A stretch of 64,000 nucleotides of DNA from Norana najaformis (lineage: Eukaryota > Annelida > Clitellata > Crassiclitellata > Hormogastridae). Of the stretch, positions 19,580-32,500 are shown one piece after another. Where the stretch lies: NCBI GenBank assembly GCA_964023275.1, contig OZ029915.1, forward strand, positions 18,453,775 to 18,517,774, read 5' to 3'. Positions within the stretch are counted from its first letter, which is position 1. Every line of letters begins with the position of its first letter. A program made the translations under genes and the position numbers. The notes under the pieces were generated by a model. That model made no database searches, was not told the origin of the DNA, and saw nothing but the letters and a program-made list of their open reading frames with translations.

Positions 19580-19982
19580 CACTCCCAGTTAATAAGTGAG
19601 TCATCCATAAGTAACAGGCTCAGAACAACATGCACAATGCCATAAAACTATTCTTTAGTTTATTCTTACATTGAAGTACACACACAGAGCGTGGAGGATA
19701 TGTTGATGCATGCCTAATGCAAAATGAGAAGACAGTTTGGTACAAGCTGTGATTTGTTTCCAGCGTATCTGCAGGAGTTCGTTCTGGCAAAACACATTTT
19801 GCAAAAACTTTTTTCTCAAACATTCTTATTTGCATGACTGAAACTTACCCAATTTCTTAATTTATTGATACCTTTGTGTTACTCTCTGATTTCTTTATAT
19901 ATTTACATCAATAAAAGTATTTTAAAAACTGTTTGCTAGTATGTTACTTATGGACAACTCGCTTATTTATTAACTGGGAGTG
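19580..19982. mobile_element. MITE with about 40-bp terminal inverted repeats
   Basis: The left end reads CACTCCCAGTTAATAA then gtgagtcatccataagtaac. The right end, reverse-complemented, reads CACTCCCAGTTAATAA then ataagcgagttgtccataag. The 403-bp body codes for nothing convincing. No clear target duplication was seen. Confidence 0.65.
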
Positions 19983-20550
19983 TGTTGATAGCTGGATGCG
20001 CTCTGATTTCTGTGGTGGCTATATTGTTTTTAAGTAGGGCAATTGCGAGCTGCTGTTTTTGCAGGATTACCCAACTTATTCATGCGTTGTATTGTTGTGC
20101 ATGAACACAACTTCATAGACTGAAGAATGCTGAGGTGCACACAAAATGTGAAGAAAATGTGGATGCAGGCAAAACCTAAATGGAAAAGACATTTTGTGTG
20201 TAGATTAAATTACTGTGGGTTCGCTACCTTGGAGTTGCCAAATATAGTGCACCAAAGAAATTCAGATTATATATGAATTGAGTGTAAGACATTTCAAAGA
20301 TGCTTTCCTCAGTGCACAGAAATATGGTTCTTCAGCTCAGTTTTTAGTGATGACTGGCCCAAAAGACAAATTTATATAAATACAACTTCTGTAATAGTCA
20401 GTCTTTGGAAAACAATCCACACGTGAAATATATAATTCGAACAGTTAGACAAGCAAAATTGTTAAAACAGATTTAGTGTGAGAAGGTCTGATATCTGTTT
20501 GTGGTCCTTTGGATTCTTGTATTCTTCTAGATTCACTTGACTTTGACACC
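19983..20550. other. Upstream region and 5' UTR of the ZMYM-type gene
   Basis: This is unique-looking sequence before the first coding exon. The transcription start could not be placed. The frame upstream of the chosen ATG is open from about 20509 but has no earlier ATG. Confidence 0.35.
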
Positions 20551-23500
20551 ATGGATTCAAGTAATAACGCAGCCTCAGATGTATCTGAGACTAATTTTAT
20601 GGCAGAACTAGAATTAAGACAGCAGAGTACAGAGCAAGTTGAAGGAAATGAAGGTATGTTGAAATGCCATTTTTTGTTAATATCACAACATTAAAATATT
20701 TATAATAAAATATCAGCAGCCACTGATTGAGAACTTATCTAAGAATGTTTTTGCAGTTAATGTTTTCACCCTGTGTGACTGTTTGTCTTACCATATCCTC
20801 TAGGATCCTGGTGACAAGTTTAAAAGATATCATTTTTTGAGTGCTAATGAAAGGTAAATGTAGCATCAGTAACGAGAAGGAGATGCAGTTATAGAGGAGG
20901 GCTATTTCATGTCAATGGTACAACCACTTAAAAAGGCAGATGTTGCACGAGAAGGAATTTGTGGCCAGCCAGCCTGAGTTAAGGTGAACAGTTCTTGAGA
21001 GTAAGCAGATGCATTCTTCACATAAGCATACAGCAGCATAACATAATTGTTAACAATAACTGACACTTTGTCTATACTTGTTTAAGTTTTTTTATTAAAC
21101 TTTTTGCATATTTTCATCACTTAGCTTCTGAAGAGACTGCAATGTGTGTCTCGGAGTCAACCGAGAATGCTCATGAGACTGGTCAACAGAATGAAATTGC
21201 TGCGGATGTGCCTGTTTCTGACTTGTCTCCAAAGAAAACAGGTGTAATAACTGAAACGTACAAGAAAATAGAAATGACCAAAACACTTATAGATAAATTA
21301 ATTAGTGATATAAGAAAATAGAAATAACCAAAGCACTTATAGATAAAATAAATTGTTAAAGTGTCTTTCTATTTTAAAAAAGATCAATATACTGTAAGCA
21401 AAGTTATGAGTTATATTTATAAATATTTATAAATTATACCAAAATGAATGGGAAATAAATTGTGATCATGACAATTTATACAGCATCATCAGTAGGAAGC
21501 TAATTCAAGGGTGCTTTACAATGTCAGATGTTGGCACACCCAAGAGTCCAATAAGAAATAATAATTGGATATGTACAAAATCAAGTGCTGATGCTAAAGT
21601 TAAATGAGTACAGTTTACTGTGAAAAAACTAAGAGCTGATTGTGATGCTCGATGACCAATAGTATAATGTAAGCAGTTACTTGATGTTCTCGACATTCTC
21701 ATTGTGGTTTAGAGTCTGAAGTGGCAGAAATCGATATCTCAGATTTGAGCAAGAAGACAGATGAAGGAAGCGAACCAACTGAAGAAATAATGGACACATC
21801 TCAGACAGAGGGTACACCCAAGAAAACTATTGAAGTGAAAGCTACAACCCCACCTGGGTCACAGAGCATAACAATCATCATGTCACCATCATCCAGCAGC
21901 CAGACGACAAAGACTGTTCGATTGATCAATCCGGAACAGATGTCTTCTGCATCAATGCAAACCATTCAGCTGCCCCTCAAGACATCACCAATTGTTCTCA
22001 AAGCTACAACAATTCCAATGCCAACCAAAACTGTTTCAATTATTGCGAAGCCGTTGACCTCTACATCCACAGCAAAAGTCACATCAACTGTTGTTTTGCC
22101 TTCGACTTCTAAGACGCCGTCAAAATCGTTAAGTCTGCGAAAGGTAAGCAGTGGTTTTTACAGAATTTGCAGTCAGAATTTATGAAAGGTGTCATCCATA
22201 AAGGACGTCCGCAAAAATGACCTCCTTTGGATACTCCCTCCCCCCTTTGCAGACATCTGCACTCCAAAGCCAGTAAACAATAAAGACCAGCATCGTGAAA
22301 GACGCCATTAATAAACTACTCGTTCTATCTTATATAAAAGAACCTCACAGTGGCACCATACATATCTGTCTAACAGATCTAAATAGATGCAACTTAAGAT
22401 AGGTTGAAAACAAAATTTTCTTTTGCTGTCTGAAACGGAACATTACTATTGATGAAACAGTGCACTGCAGTGTCTGCCATCTGACAGAAGTTGGTGTTTA
22501 AAGCATGGGTTGTATTAAAAGCTGTGTACATGTACCACATTTATATGTTGACAACCACATAGGCCATAACACCCCCCCCCCCCCTTGTCCACAATTGTCA
22601 ATGAGGACGTCCTTTATGGATGACCCCAAATCTTTGCCAGTTATTGAGACACGTCTTGGCACGTGTACCAGGTAAAATTAAAATATAAGACAAATGTATA
22701 ATCCACTGAAGCCCATGATGGCAAAGTGGCACACTGAACACAGCTTTGCTCACTAGAGTTTACCAACAGAGGGAAAGCATGGGTATGTGTCATGGTTTAC
22801 GTGAGATGGTGAATTATACCCTAGACCTAACTAGCCAGAGAGGTTGTGAGCGGTGGCGAGATAAGAAATATTTCAATGACCACAACACCGACGTTTATAC
22901 TTATATTAACACACTTAACATATATACACACAGTTATATTTACAGTACGTCTTTACATAGTTCAACACCCCGTCGATGGCCATGCCCTTCCCAGGTCCCC
23001 CCAACCCCAAGTGGTTAAAACTCACGGTTCCGTGGTGGGATGAGTCCTGAGCAGAGCACGGCGACAGTTTCTTTGTCGTGCGTTTTCACCAACCGTTTCA
23101 TGACTCTCCACGTAGACAGGTGAAAGAAGCGGCCTGTCCTTGACACGTCCTGGCCACCGGCGGCGTCCTGAAGCGAGCGACGAAACGTCCTTCAGCGACA
23201 ACTGACCTCGTACTTCGACGAAGTCTCATTCGTTCTGCAACACCTCTTTCTTCTGCGTATCTTTCATTTGTTCTTGACGGACAACACGGTCTTCTGCGAA
23301 GAATATTTCGTCCCCCGACTGGACGACACGTTCTACGAAGAATCTTTCGTTCCCCGACTGGACGACTCGTTCTTCTACGAAGACTCTCGTTCCCCGACAT
23401 TTTGTTCTTCTCCGGCCTCGCGTTTCGCGATGTTTTCTCTTCTTCGAAGACTGAACTGAACTCAACTGAACTTCTTTGTTTGCACACCTCCTCTCTTCAT

Positions 23501-26500
23501 CGGTCGACATCGTGCCCATCCCATGACCCCTCTGCACCCCACGGCCACCAACCGACCATCGACATGTATTTATATTTATAGTCACTTATACAGTAGGCCA
23601 CAAGTATTATTATCAATATAGTTCATCTGTAAATTAGGGCAATTCGTGACAGTATGTGTAGCATTTTTGTTAGCTGCCATTCTTAATGCAGACATGGATT
23701 TGCTGGAATGCTTACCAGCATGCGTTGTTTTTATCTGTAGGGTGTTGTCGGGGTTGGAAAAGGAGAACCTTCTTCAAAGTCAGAAGCTGCTCTTCATCAG
23801 ATGGTACGTCCAGGAGGTGTAACAAAACCCAAGATGCAGTCGGCTCGTGTTATTGTTGTTCCTCTTCAAATAACAAAAGAAATGATTGCTGCTAAGCAAA
23901 AGGCTGCTGGGAAAATGAGCAAATTGAATGTGACAGGTGCAGGAAAAAGCGAGTTGGGTTCAAAACCTGGAGCAGTTTCTATTGCTGAGATTACTGAAAC
24001 TGATAAAAAGTTCAGCACAAAAGGAAAGACCCCAGCTAAACAACTGAAGAAGGGTATGACATTCAAGAAAAAAGATGAAGGCGGCTCTGAAGTTAAAACT
24101 TTGGGCTTAAAATCTAAAACTTCCTTAAAAGTTGCAAGTAAAACAGCCAAAAATGTTGGTGCAGTTGATTCAGACAGTGAATCTGAAAATCTTGATTTGG
24201 AGTCTTTGCCAACTGGGAAATCACAAAAGGCAAAGCAAGATAAAAAGAAAACAACAGTAGCAGAAAAAGATGAGGATCAGGTAATGCTTGAGGAGGACCA
24301 GAAGGAAGGCAAAGAAGATGAGTCTAAAGATTCTGAGGCTGAGGGAGAAGGTAAGGCCAAAGTTAGTAAAGTGAAAAAAATTGCAAGGAAGAAAGATGAA
24401 GGTTTGGAGGAATCTGATGAGGCTGACAGCAAAGCCAAGACTAAGCAACTTAAAAGTGATAAAAACGAAGAAGATGTAGAATCTGAAATAGAAAATGAGA
24501 CAAAGCCAAAGGCTGTGAGTACAAAGGGCAAGGGTCAAAAGAAAAGCAGCAAAAAAAGTGAAAAAGAACAAGAAGATGAACAATATTTGGAAGCAGAAGG
24601 AAAACCAAAAGTAACCAGTGCAAAAGGCAAGAAGCTCAAGAAAGAATCTGAAGTCAAAGAGGAATCAGATGCAGAAGTCAAAGAGGAGGATGCTGACACA
24701 GAGTGTAAACAGGCAAAAGAAACGACAACAGAGCCAGATTCAGAAGAGTCAGATGTAAAATCTGGAGTTAAAAAGAAGAAAACAAAACAAGCCAAAGAAG
24801 AGGAAAGGGAGTTGCATACTGCTGAGTCGGAAACAGAGGAGGACCAGAAGTCAGATTCTGAATCAGCAACAGTTAAGAAAACTCCTGGCCGAAAGAGAAA
24901 GGAAAAAGCAAAAGAAGAGCCTGTGGTTGTTACATCAACCAGGAGGTCTAAGCGTGAGAGCAACTTGTCTGTCAAGTTGGCCGAGTGGGGTCTGGTCCCG
25001 CTTGGTAAGTACTGTGTTTTCTTCTTATCTGCTGCCATAATATGATATAGTAGAATGGTTGCGCTTCCTTAATTACGAATATGGAGAAATGTGTATTGGT
25101 GTGCCATCTTGTGAAGCTGCTGATGTTGCCAGTATCAAAATCCTGGCACATCATGTAATCATAATCATAGACCTGTGCACATTTATGTGGTGCCTCTTAG
25201 AGAAAAGTACTCAGAGATGCTCCTGACCCAACAACACTCGACCATGGTTGAACAGGATGGCTGTTAACCGGTGGTGAAATATTGGCAGAGAAACAACAAA
25301 AAGTTCAGGTTACAGGTTGCACGACTGCATGTTCTAAACTGAGGGCTTACCACGGTGAAGCCCTCAGTTTGCACTGTGAAATTAAATGGGAAGAGGGAAC
25401 AACCAATTCCATTGTGCTGCCAAGTAAGGAGATGTGCATCCAGGTACAAATGACACTGAAATAAATATCTCCCTAAGATAGGATAAGCACCTCTAGCCAG
25501 GCAGTTACACATCACCATGAGAATTTTAAACACAATACATCTTAGCATGGACAGCCAGTGCAGCTTATCCCACAAGCTAGATGACCAAACTTTGGAATCA
25601 TACCATTTAGTCAAGTTGCAGCATTTAAAACAGATTGAAGTTGGATTATGCGAAGAATTGAGATGAAATTGGAATCAAATTGAACGCTATAATTTGTCCT
25701 AAAATAGTATAGCACATTTGACTGAGGTTTTGAGAAGTTCTTGAAAGGCGGTATAAGAATACCTACCTGAGTGCAAGATAATTATGCAAAAAGAATACAT
25801 TTGCATTAAAATCAACTGCTTATTCTCATTTTCTCCCAACAAGTACATGTAATATTATTTGTTTTGTATATTAATTTGTTCAGCTACTCCAAAATCACAC
25901 TCGAAGTCTGCGGCCTTGAAAACTCCAGCCACCAAGTCTCCGGCTGCGTCAAAGACCCCAGCAGCCTCAAAAACCGAGGTTGCTCGATCACCTGTTGCGT
26001 CCAAATCACCTGTGTCATCAAGATCACCTATGGCTGCACGATCCCCTGCTGCAGCAGCAGTGTTGCCTATGGCGGAAGATGTCTCTCCACCTGTCAGTCC
26101 TGGTAAGCAACAGCAGCCACAGGCAGATGTAACAGTGACAATGGTCAAAGACAGTGCTAGCACTGAGCCACTCGAGGAAACTTCTCAGGAAAGTAGTACA
26201 AGTGCTGCACCAGCAAAGTCTAGCGTTGAAAAGCCAACCACCAAGTCTGGTGCTGAGTGGATTGCCAAGGCCAGTTCTATTCTAAGTTCTTCTGGCACAC
26301 CTAAAGTTGTGCAGAAGGCTGTGCAGAAGGCAACGCCAAAAGCTACACCAAAGGCAGCAAAGGTGGAGAAATCAACCACAGCGCAACCTGTTAAGCAAGT
26401 GATAAAGGTGACAGTATGATAATTTCTACTCATTTGCTCAACAGTTTCTTGACTTGTAATTTGAATATCAGAATTTACAATGGTAATTGTTGAGAAATAG

Positions 26501-29500
26501 GTAATAGGTGTATAACAAAAGTAAGTTTAGAACTTGGAGTTCAGTGTGTTACCAGGGGATGCCTATGAAGAGTGTTGTTGCTAACTAAATTAACTAAATT
26601 AACTAACATCTGTACAGCTTAAACCTTGTGATTAAAATTTCATATTTCATGTTTTTTTGAGACTGATGGATAGATGACCAGTGTCTAGGAACAATACCGA
26701 AGACAGGTACATTGACAAATAAGGTCGTTACTCTAAACTTATGTTACATGTAGTTGGATGTAATTTTTCATGCAGAATTTAATTGAGGTGTGAATTTTAT
26801 GTGGTCCGCATGAGGCAAACCCAAACGCATATAGATGAGAGCATTTTATTGGACATTTTGTTAATCTGTAGTTATTCTTTTCCAGTTTAATTAAATTTTG
26901 ACAAGCTTATTATGTTTTGATTCGTCAGGTTCTTGACTAGGATTGGATGGTTTCACTGTTTTGACTATTTCAGGTGCCAGAGAAAGTGATCCTGCCAAAA
27001 GCTGTGGAGGTTAAACAGATGCAGAATAAGTCACTTATGTGTAAACCAATCATGATGACAAAGGCTACTTCCTGCAATCCAATACGAATAAACAAAGACA
27101 CCCAAACAGGTTTTGGTATTATTATTATTTGAGAAAAAATAATTCCCCAGAAATGAGAAGCTAGAATTGATATAGAAAAAATTTATGGAAGATAAAACGT
27201 CTTGATCAGGCAGTGGCAATCTGTGGCACTTGATGATCTATCTGTACCACTGTTTGAAATTGATTATTGTATGGCTGTTGGGCAAAAGCATTTAGAACTG
27301 ATATGGAATACTAATACAGAGAAGCCTGGTAACATGCATCCCAGTAATGCTTGCATTCACTTAACACATGGTAGAGCTTGCATCCTAAGTCTACCAACTT
27401 AACACATGGGAACCTCTAGTGCACAGTACATGGGCTAGTGAAAACAAGTGAAAACTTGTGGGCTGTTCTGGTAAACTGGGAATAGACAAAGCCATGCACA
27501 CATGGTGTGCTTAAGAGAGGCAAAAGGGAACACTGATAAGTGGCCCAATTCTTCAAGCATGAGTAAAGAAATTTGGAAATTAGCCTGGGATGAATCATTC
27601 CAAGCTAGCCAAGGCTTTATAAAAAGACAAAGCCATGCACACATGGTTTGCTTAAGAGAGGCAAAAGGGAACACTGATAAGTGGCCCAATTCTTCAAGCA
27701 TGAGTAAAGAAATTTGGAAATTAGCCTGGGATGAATCATTCCAAGCCAGCCAAGGCTTTATAAAAACGTGATCTGCTGAAGAAGCAGCTGTGAATGCATT
27801 TCCTACAGAACTAAAAACTATTTTAGAAAATGAAAATTACCATGTGAGAAATTTGTAACTGACAGAAGAGGTTTATTCACAAAACTACTGGCAGATATAA
27901 TGTTAGCATTCAGTTATATTTTAAAAAATTAACAGATTGAGTAACTCTTGTTTTTACAAACAAGAGCCAAACTGCTTGTAACTTATGAACATGGTAAAAA
28001 TGCACGGATGACTAGAGTTGTTTTTGATGATTGGCTCCACAACATTTTTGTCCCAGCCGCTCATATGCATCTGCGAAAACAGAAACTTGAAGCCATGGCT
28101 TTTTGATTATTGTATTGCCCATCTTCTACCTGGTTGACTATTGTCAAGGGATGACAAACTTTGAGTCCAGGACCTGCTGATGAATGCCACCTAAAAATTC
28201 AGCCATTAGATCAGGGAATTATTCAAAATTAAAAAACTATCAAGCATCAAAGGAGACATTTATTTAGTTAAAAAGCTTGGGATGGACTGAAACCACAAAC
28301 AGTTGAAAAACTGCTGGATGAAGGGCCTCGGGGATGCCTTTACTAGACAAAGGCGAGGAATCCAGAGCCAGACTTTGAAGGGTATTTGGACCTTCAACAA
28401 ACAAAAAATAACCTAAAGAAAAGACTTAGGTTCTCTGGAACCTTGTAAAGAATTTCAGTTGGGATTCATATCCAGAGAAAGTCTGATTGGCTGTGCTTGG
28501 ATGAAGACTGTCTTATTTCTGACTTGTCTTAGGAAGAAATGCTTTTGGGTTTTACAGCTACATCAGATTGGTAGGGTGGGAATTCAAACACAGGATTGTA
28601 TGATGACAATTTTCAGCTATCGATACCGGACAGGTGTGCCTTTCAGTGTATCTCGACCTTAGTGCTGCTTTTGACACTGTCGACCACCATCTACTTCTTT
28701 CTAGAATCAGTAAAGGCTTTCCTGTGTCTGGGACTGCCTTAAACTGGTTAGCTTCTTACCTCTACAGTAGGTCCCAGCAAGTGGGCATTGGTTCTGCTCG
28801 GTCTGATCCTTCTTTCTGCACTGCTGGTGTTCCACAGGGATCTGTCCTTGGCCCCTTATTATTCACCATCTTCACATCACCAGTCGGCCGCATAGCCAAC
28901 CACTTTGGAGTGAAGTTACAGCAGTGCGCTGATGACACTCAGTTTTATATTGCTCTGTCTCCCACTGATCTGTCAGGCAAAGCAACACTTGAAGAGTGTC
29001 TCTCTTCCATTCATGCATGGTTCTGTTTCAATGGTTTGGCCATAAATCCTGATAAATCTGAAGCGATCATGTTTGGCTCATGCCAACGTCTGAGTTCTCT
29101 CCCTTCACATTCCAGCATTGACTTAGCTGGCACTTCTGTTCCGCTATCAAACACGGTCAAAACACTTGGGGTAACTTTGGACAGCAATCTCACATTTCGA
29201 CCTCACATAACAAACCTCTGCAGATCTTGTTTCTATCATATCAGGGCATTATGTCACATCAGGTCAGCTCTTACCAAAGACATGGCACAAACTGTAGCCT
29301 GTTTACTAGTCTGCTCTCACCTCGATTATGCCAACGTGGTCTTTACAGGTATCTCAAATCTTGAACTCAGAAAACTTCAACGCATCCAAAACTCCCTGGC
29401 TCATGTGGTGCTGCGTGCACCTCCTCACACAAATTCCTTAGATCTATTAAGCCAGCTGCATTGGCTTCCTGTGGAATTCCGAATAAGATTTAAACTAGCC

Positions 29501-32500
29501 TGTCTGACCTACAAAACTCTTACTATGAGAACTCCTACCTACCTTCAGTCTCCAGTCTCTCCTTACATCCCTCCCCACAGCTTACGATCTTCAGGTACGG
29601 GTCTCTTGGCTGAGCCAAGATGCAGAACTGTCCTGGGCTCTCGTGCATTCCACACCGCTGCCCCGAAGGAATGGAACCGTCTACCAATGTTTCTCCGAAG
29701 TTCGAACTCCTTTCCTTCTTTCAAGAAATGCCTGAAAACTCACTATTTCTCACTGGCTTTCAAGCATCTGGACATCTAACTCTTTCACCTGGCGACTGAC
29801 TATCCGCACCTCCGATTCACATTTAGGTGTGACTTCGCGCATTACAAATTTTCATAATAATAATGATGATGACTCTGATAATGTAGAAAATCACTCATGC
29901 GAAAGCTCTCAGCAATATAGATGTGGCAATATGATATTTAGAGGCGCAAGACGCAAAACACTGAAAAAATTAATCTCGGAATAATCAAAAATTTTATGCA
30001 AAAGAAAACATTTGAAAAACAAAAGCAAAAGAAAATGTTCTGCTTTTCTTTATAATTGACAGACATTTATGATCCAAGACCTTGATATTCATGTGGACTC
30101 TGCATGTTAAGTAATTCATGTTGAGTATGGTTTGCTGTATTACTCTTGCGACATGATGTATACATGTATATCATCTATGGAAATGAACCAACTCTGCGCT
30201 TGTGTGAAACTAAATGGAAACTTCTTTTGTCATGTGCTTTTAATGGTAACATATAAGCATTTATCAAATTAATTCATACTTTTAAAAAGTTTTCGTGACA
30301 TTTATTTCCTTTTTCATTAGTTACAAATTTGAATTTATATTTTTGAAACTGAAGTCAAGAGGTAGGCTTATTGCAAGGATGTTCAAAATATGTACATACA
30401 TAGCCAAGTAGGCTACATGCTAATACATAAATGCTAAGACATGCCGTGTATTCCGGTAGCAAATGACTCAGTAACATGTGGTTCTGGAGCTTGATTCATG
30501 AAAACTGCATGCTGCCGGGCTTTTATTCTAAGATAATTGCTTGTGTAATTTTTGGGCTCTAACTGGAGTCTCGTTGCTGGGTTCAACAATAGTCCTCGGT
30601 CAACAGCAGTGGATTGAATAATCTTTTCATAGCAAAAATGCAGTTGTTTTGTTAGGGTGCACCGAAAGCTAAAGCTTATGTTTATTTCTGTTCAGATGGT
30701 TCTGATGAGGGAAGGAAGAAGAAAACAATGTTTGTTCCAGTTCCTGTACCTATCATTTTACCAGCTCCTGTGGCCACCTGTGCAATGCCTGCGCCTTTTC
30801 CAGTGCCACTTCCTGTGCCACTGCCAGTTCCATGTTTCATCCCCAGTACACACAAATCCATTGATAGTCTGATGAAATCTCTGCAGGTAGAGACCATTTT
30901 ACATTAATTTTTTTCCATTAAACTGATGATGGAAATTTCGTTAATACTTGACATAATGATGCAGTTTCGTACTAAAGTAGGCAGGTTTCAGAATTCCAAG
31001 GACTTCCACAAGTGAGTCAAAATATCATAGGGGGTTAATTGTCCTACTTCATGGTCTCAGAATTGTATGTTGCAGGCTTATTGCATGACTTCACTAACAT
31101 GTTTTACACAGGGCAACATCTTTGTTGACCTCAGTAACCGAACATACTTGGTTCTTTTCGTTGTTGAAATTTATTACATGTAATGTATTTTGGACACTAT
31201 GTATTGCTTACTTACTTACTTTTCACTTATCTAGAATTTGTAAACATAATTTTGTGCAGCTGTATGGCTTTAAGATTAAAGTAGTCATTCTATCCTTGCA
31301 ACATCATGAAGGGAGGAGATGTCATAGAAAAACATGCAACATGCAAAAGATATATAAAATATTGAAATGGTTCAAGTGTGCTGTGTTATATTAATGATCA
31401 CTACTTGTTTATTGATTATTTGTTATGTATCCTGTGTGCCACACTGAAGAGTTTCAATGAGATGGTACAGGCCTTTGTAAATGCCTGTTTTCATTACAAA
31501 CTCATGGACTGAGGAGTCAAGCATGACAAACGCAATCCAACAAATTAGACAACCATTGTTCATGAGTGACTTACTGTCAGTTCTATTTCACATATGAGAC
31601 ATTCGTAGAACTAGATCTCACATGCCTCTATTTTGTTTCACTTGCAACTGCCCTGGTTTTTTAGTCAACTCCACTTTTGTATTCATTTCTTGTTGGTGTC
31701 ATTGAGAGAAATTTGCAGAAACTACATATGGTTCACAATTCTCTGAGGATAGCCTTAACAAAGACCCATAAATATCAAAATCTGACAACCTTATTGTATT
31801 CATTACACCAACTGCCCATTAAGCAAAGAATCCAGTATTAAGCAAAGAATCCAGTTTGAAATGTTATTATAGCTCACAATGCATTACGTTTAAATTAGCT
31901 GATCGAACTCTGTTCTGTGCTCATCTCTCATGTTAGTGCATGTTACATTTGATCAATTCACTTTTACTCTTGTGGCTGTTTCCCAGGGTAGTGTGTTCTG
32001 GGCATTGTTGGCAACTTGTCCAAAACTGGAATTCACTGCCCAGTTCTTGGCATTCTTTATGTCATTCAGGTCTCAACCTGCAAGTAAAAATCTGTTTCAA
32101 GTGGCTTACCCACCATAGCCTTACCCGGTGTAGCCTTACAGCCTTACCTTTCGGGTTTCTCCAACAGATTACGATTTGTGACTACAGTTTTGTTTGAAGC
32201 AACTATCGACTAGTTAGTTAGTTATCTAAACATTTGATTTAGCACCTTTAAGTACCTCGTTAAAGCGCTGCCTGTGCTAACCTAAATGTCATTAAAAACA
32301 GATTGTGTCAGCAAACAAAACAATGCATAGATAAGTAGAGGAGTCGCCAGTGGCAGGTTCACACACACATATGAAGCTCAACCAACAGATATTCATTGCC
32401 TGCCAGTAGGTAGGTCAAAGAGCCACCCGTGATTGGCAGTCGACGGTAATCCAAAGACCAATATCACTCTTCCTCCATCAAGACTTTTAACTGGCTGAAG

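Noticed and set aside
23098-23585. Arg/Glu-rich minus-strand frames of 119-129 codons
   Set aside because: They lie within the solo LTR and arise from its tandem repeats.
24221-25038. Long antisense frames rich in Phe/Leu/Ser
   Set aside because: They are mirror images of the Lys/Glu-rich exon 4.
20551-27109. MYM-type zinc fingers
   Set aside because: Exons and introns were read for paired Cys patterns with the usual spacing; none was found, so no finger was annotated.
27435-27771. Two overlapping frames of about 88 codons on both strands with internal repeats
   Set aside because: They are due to the 141-bp tandem duplication in a transposase relic, not a repeat-protein gene.
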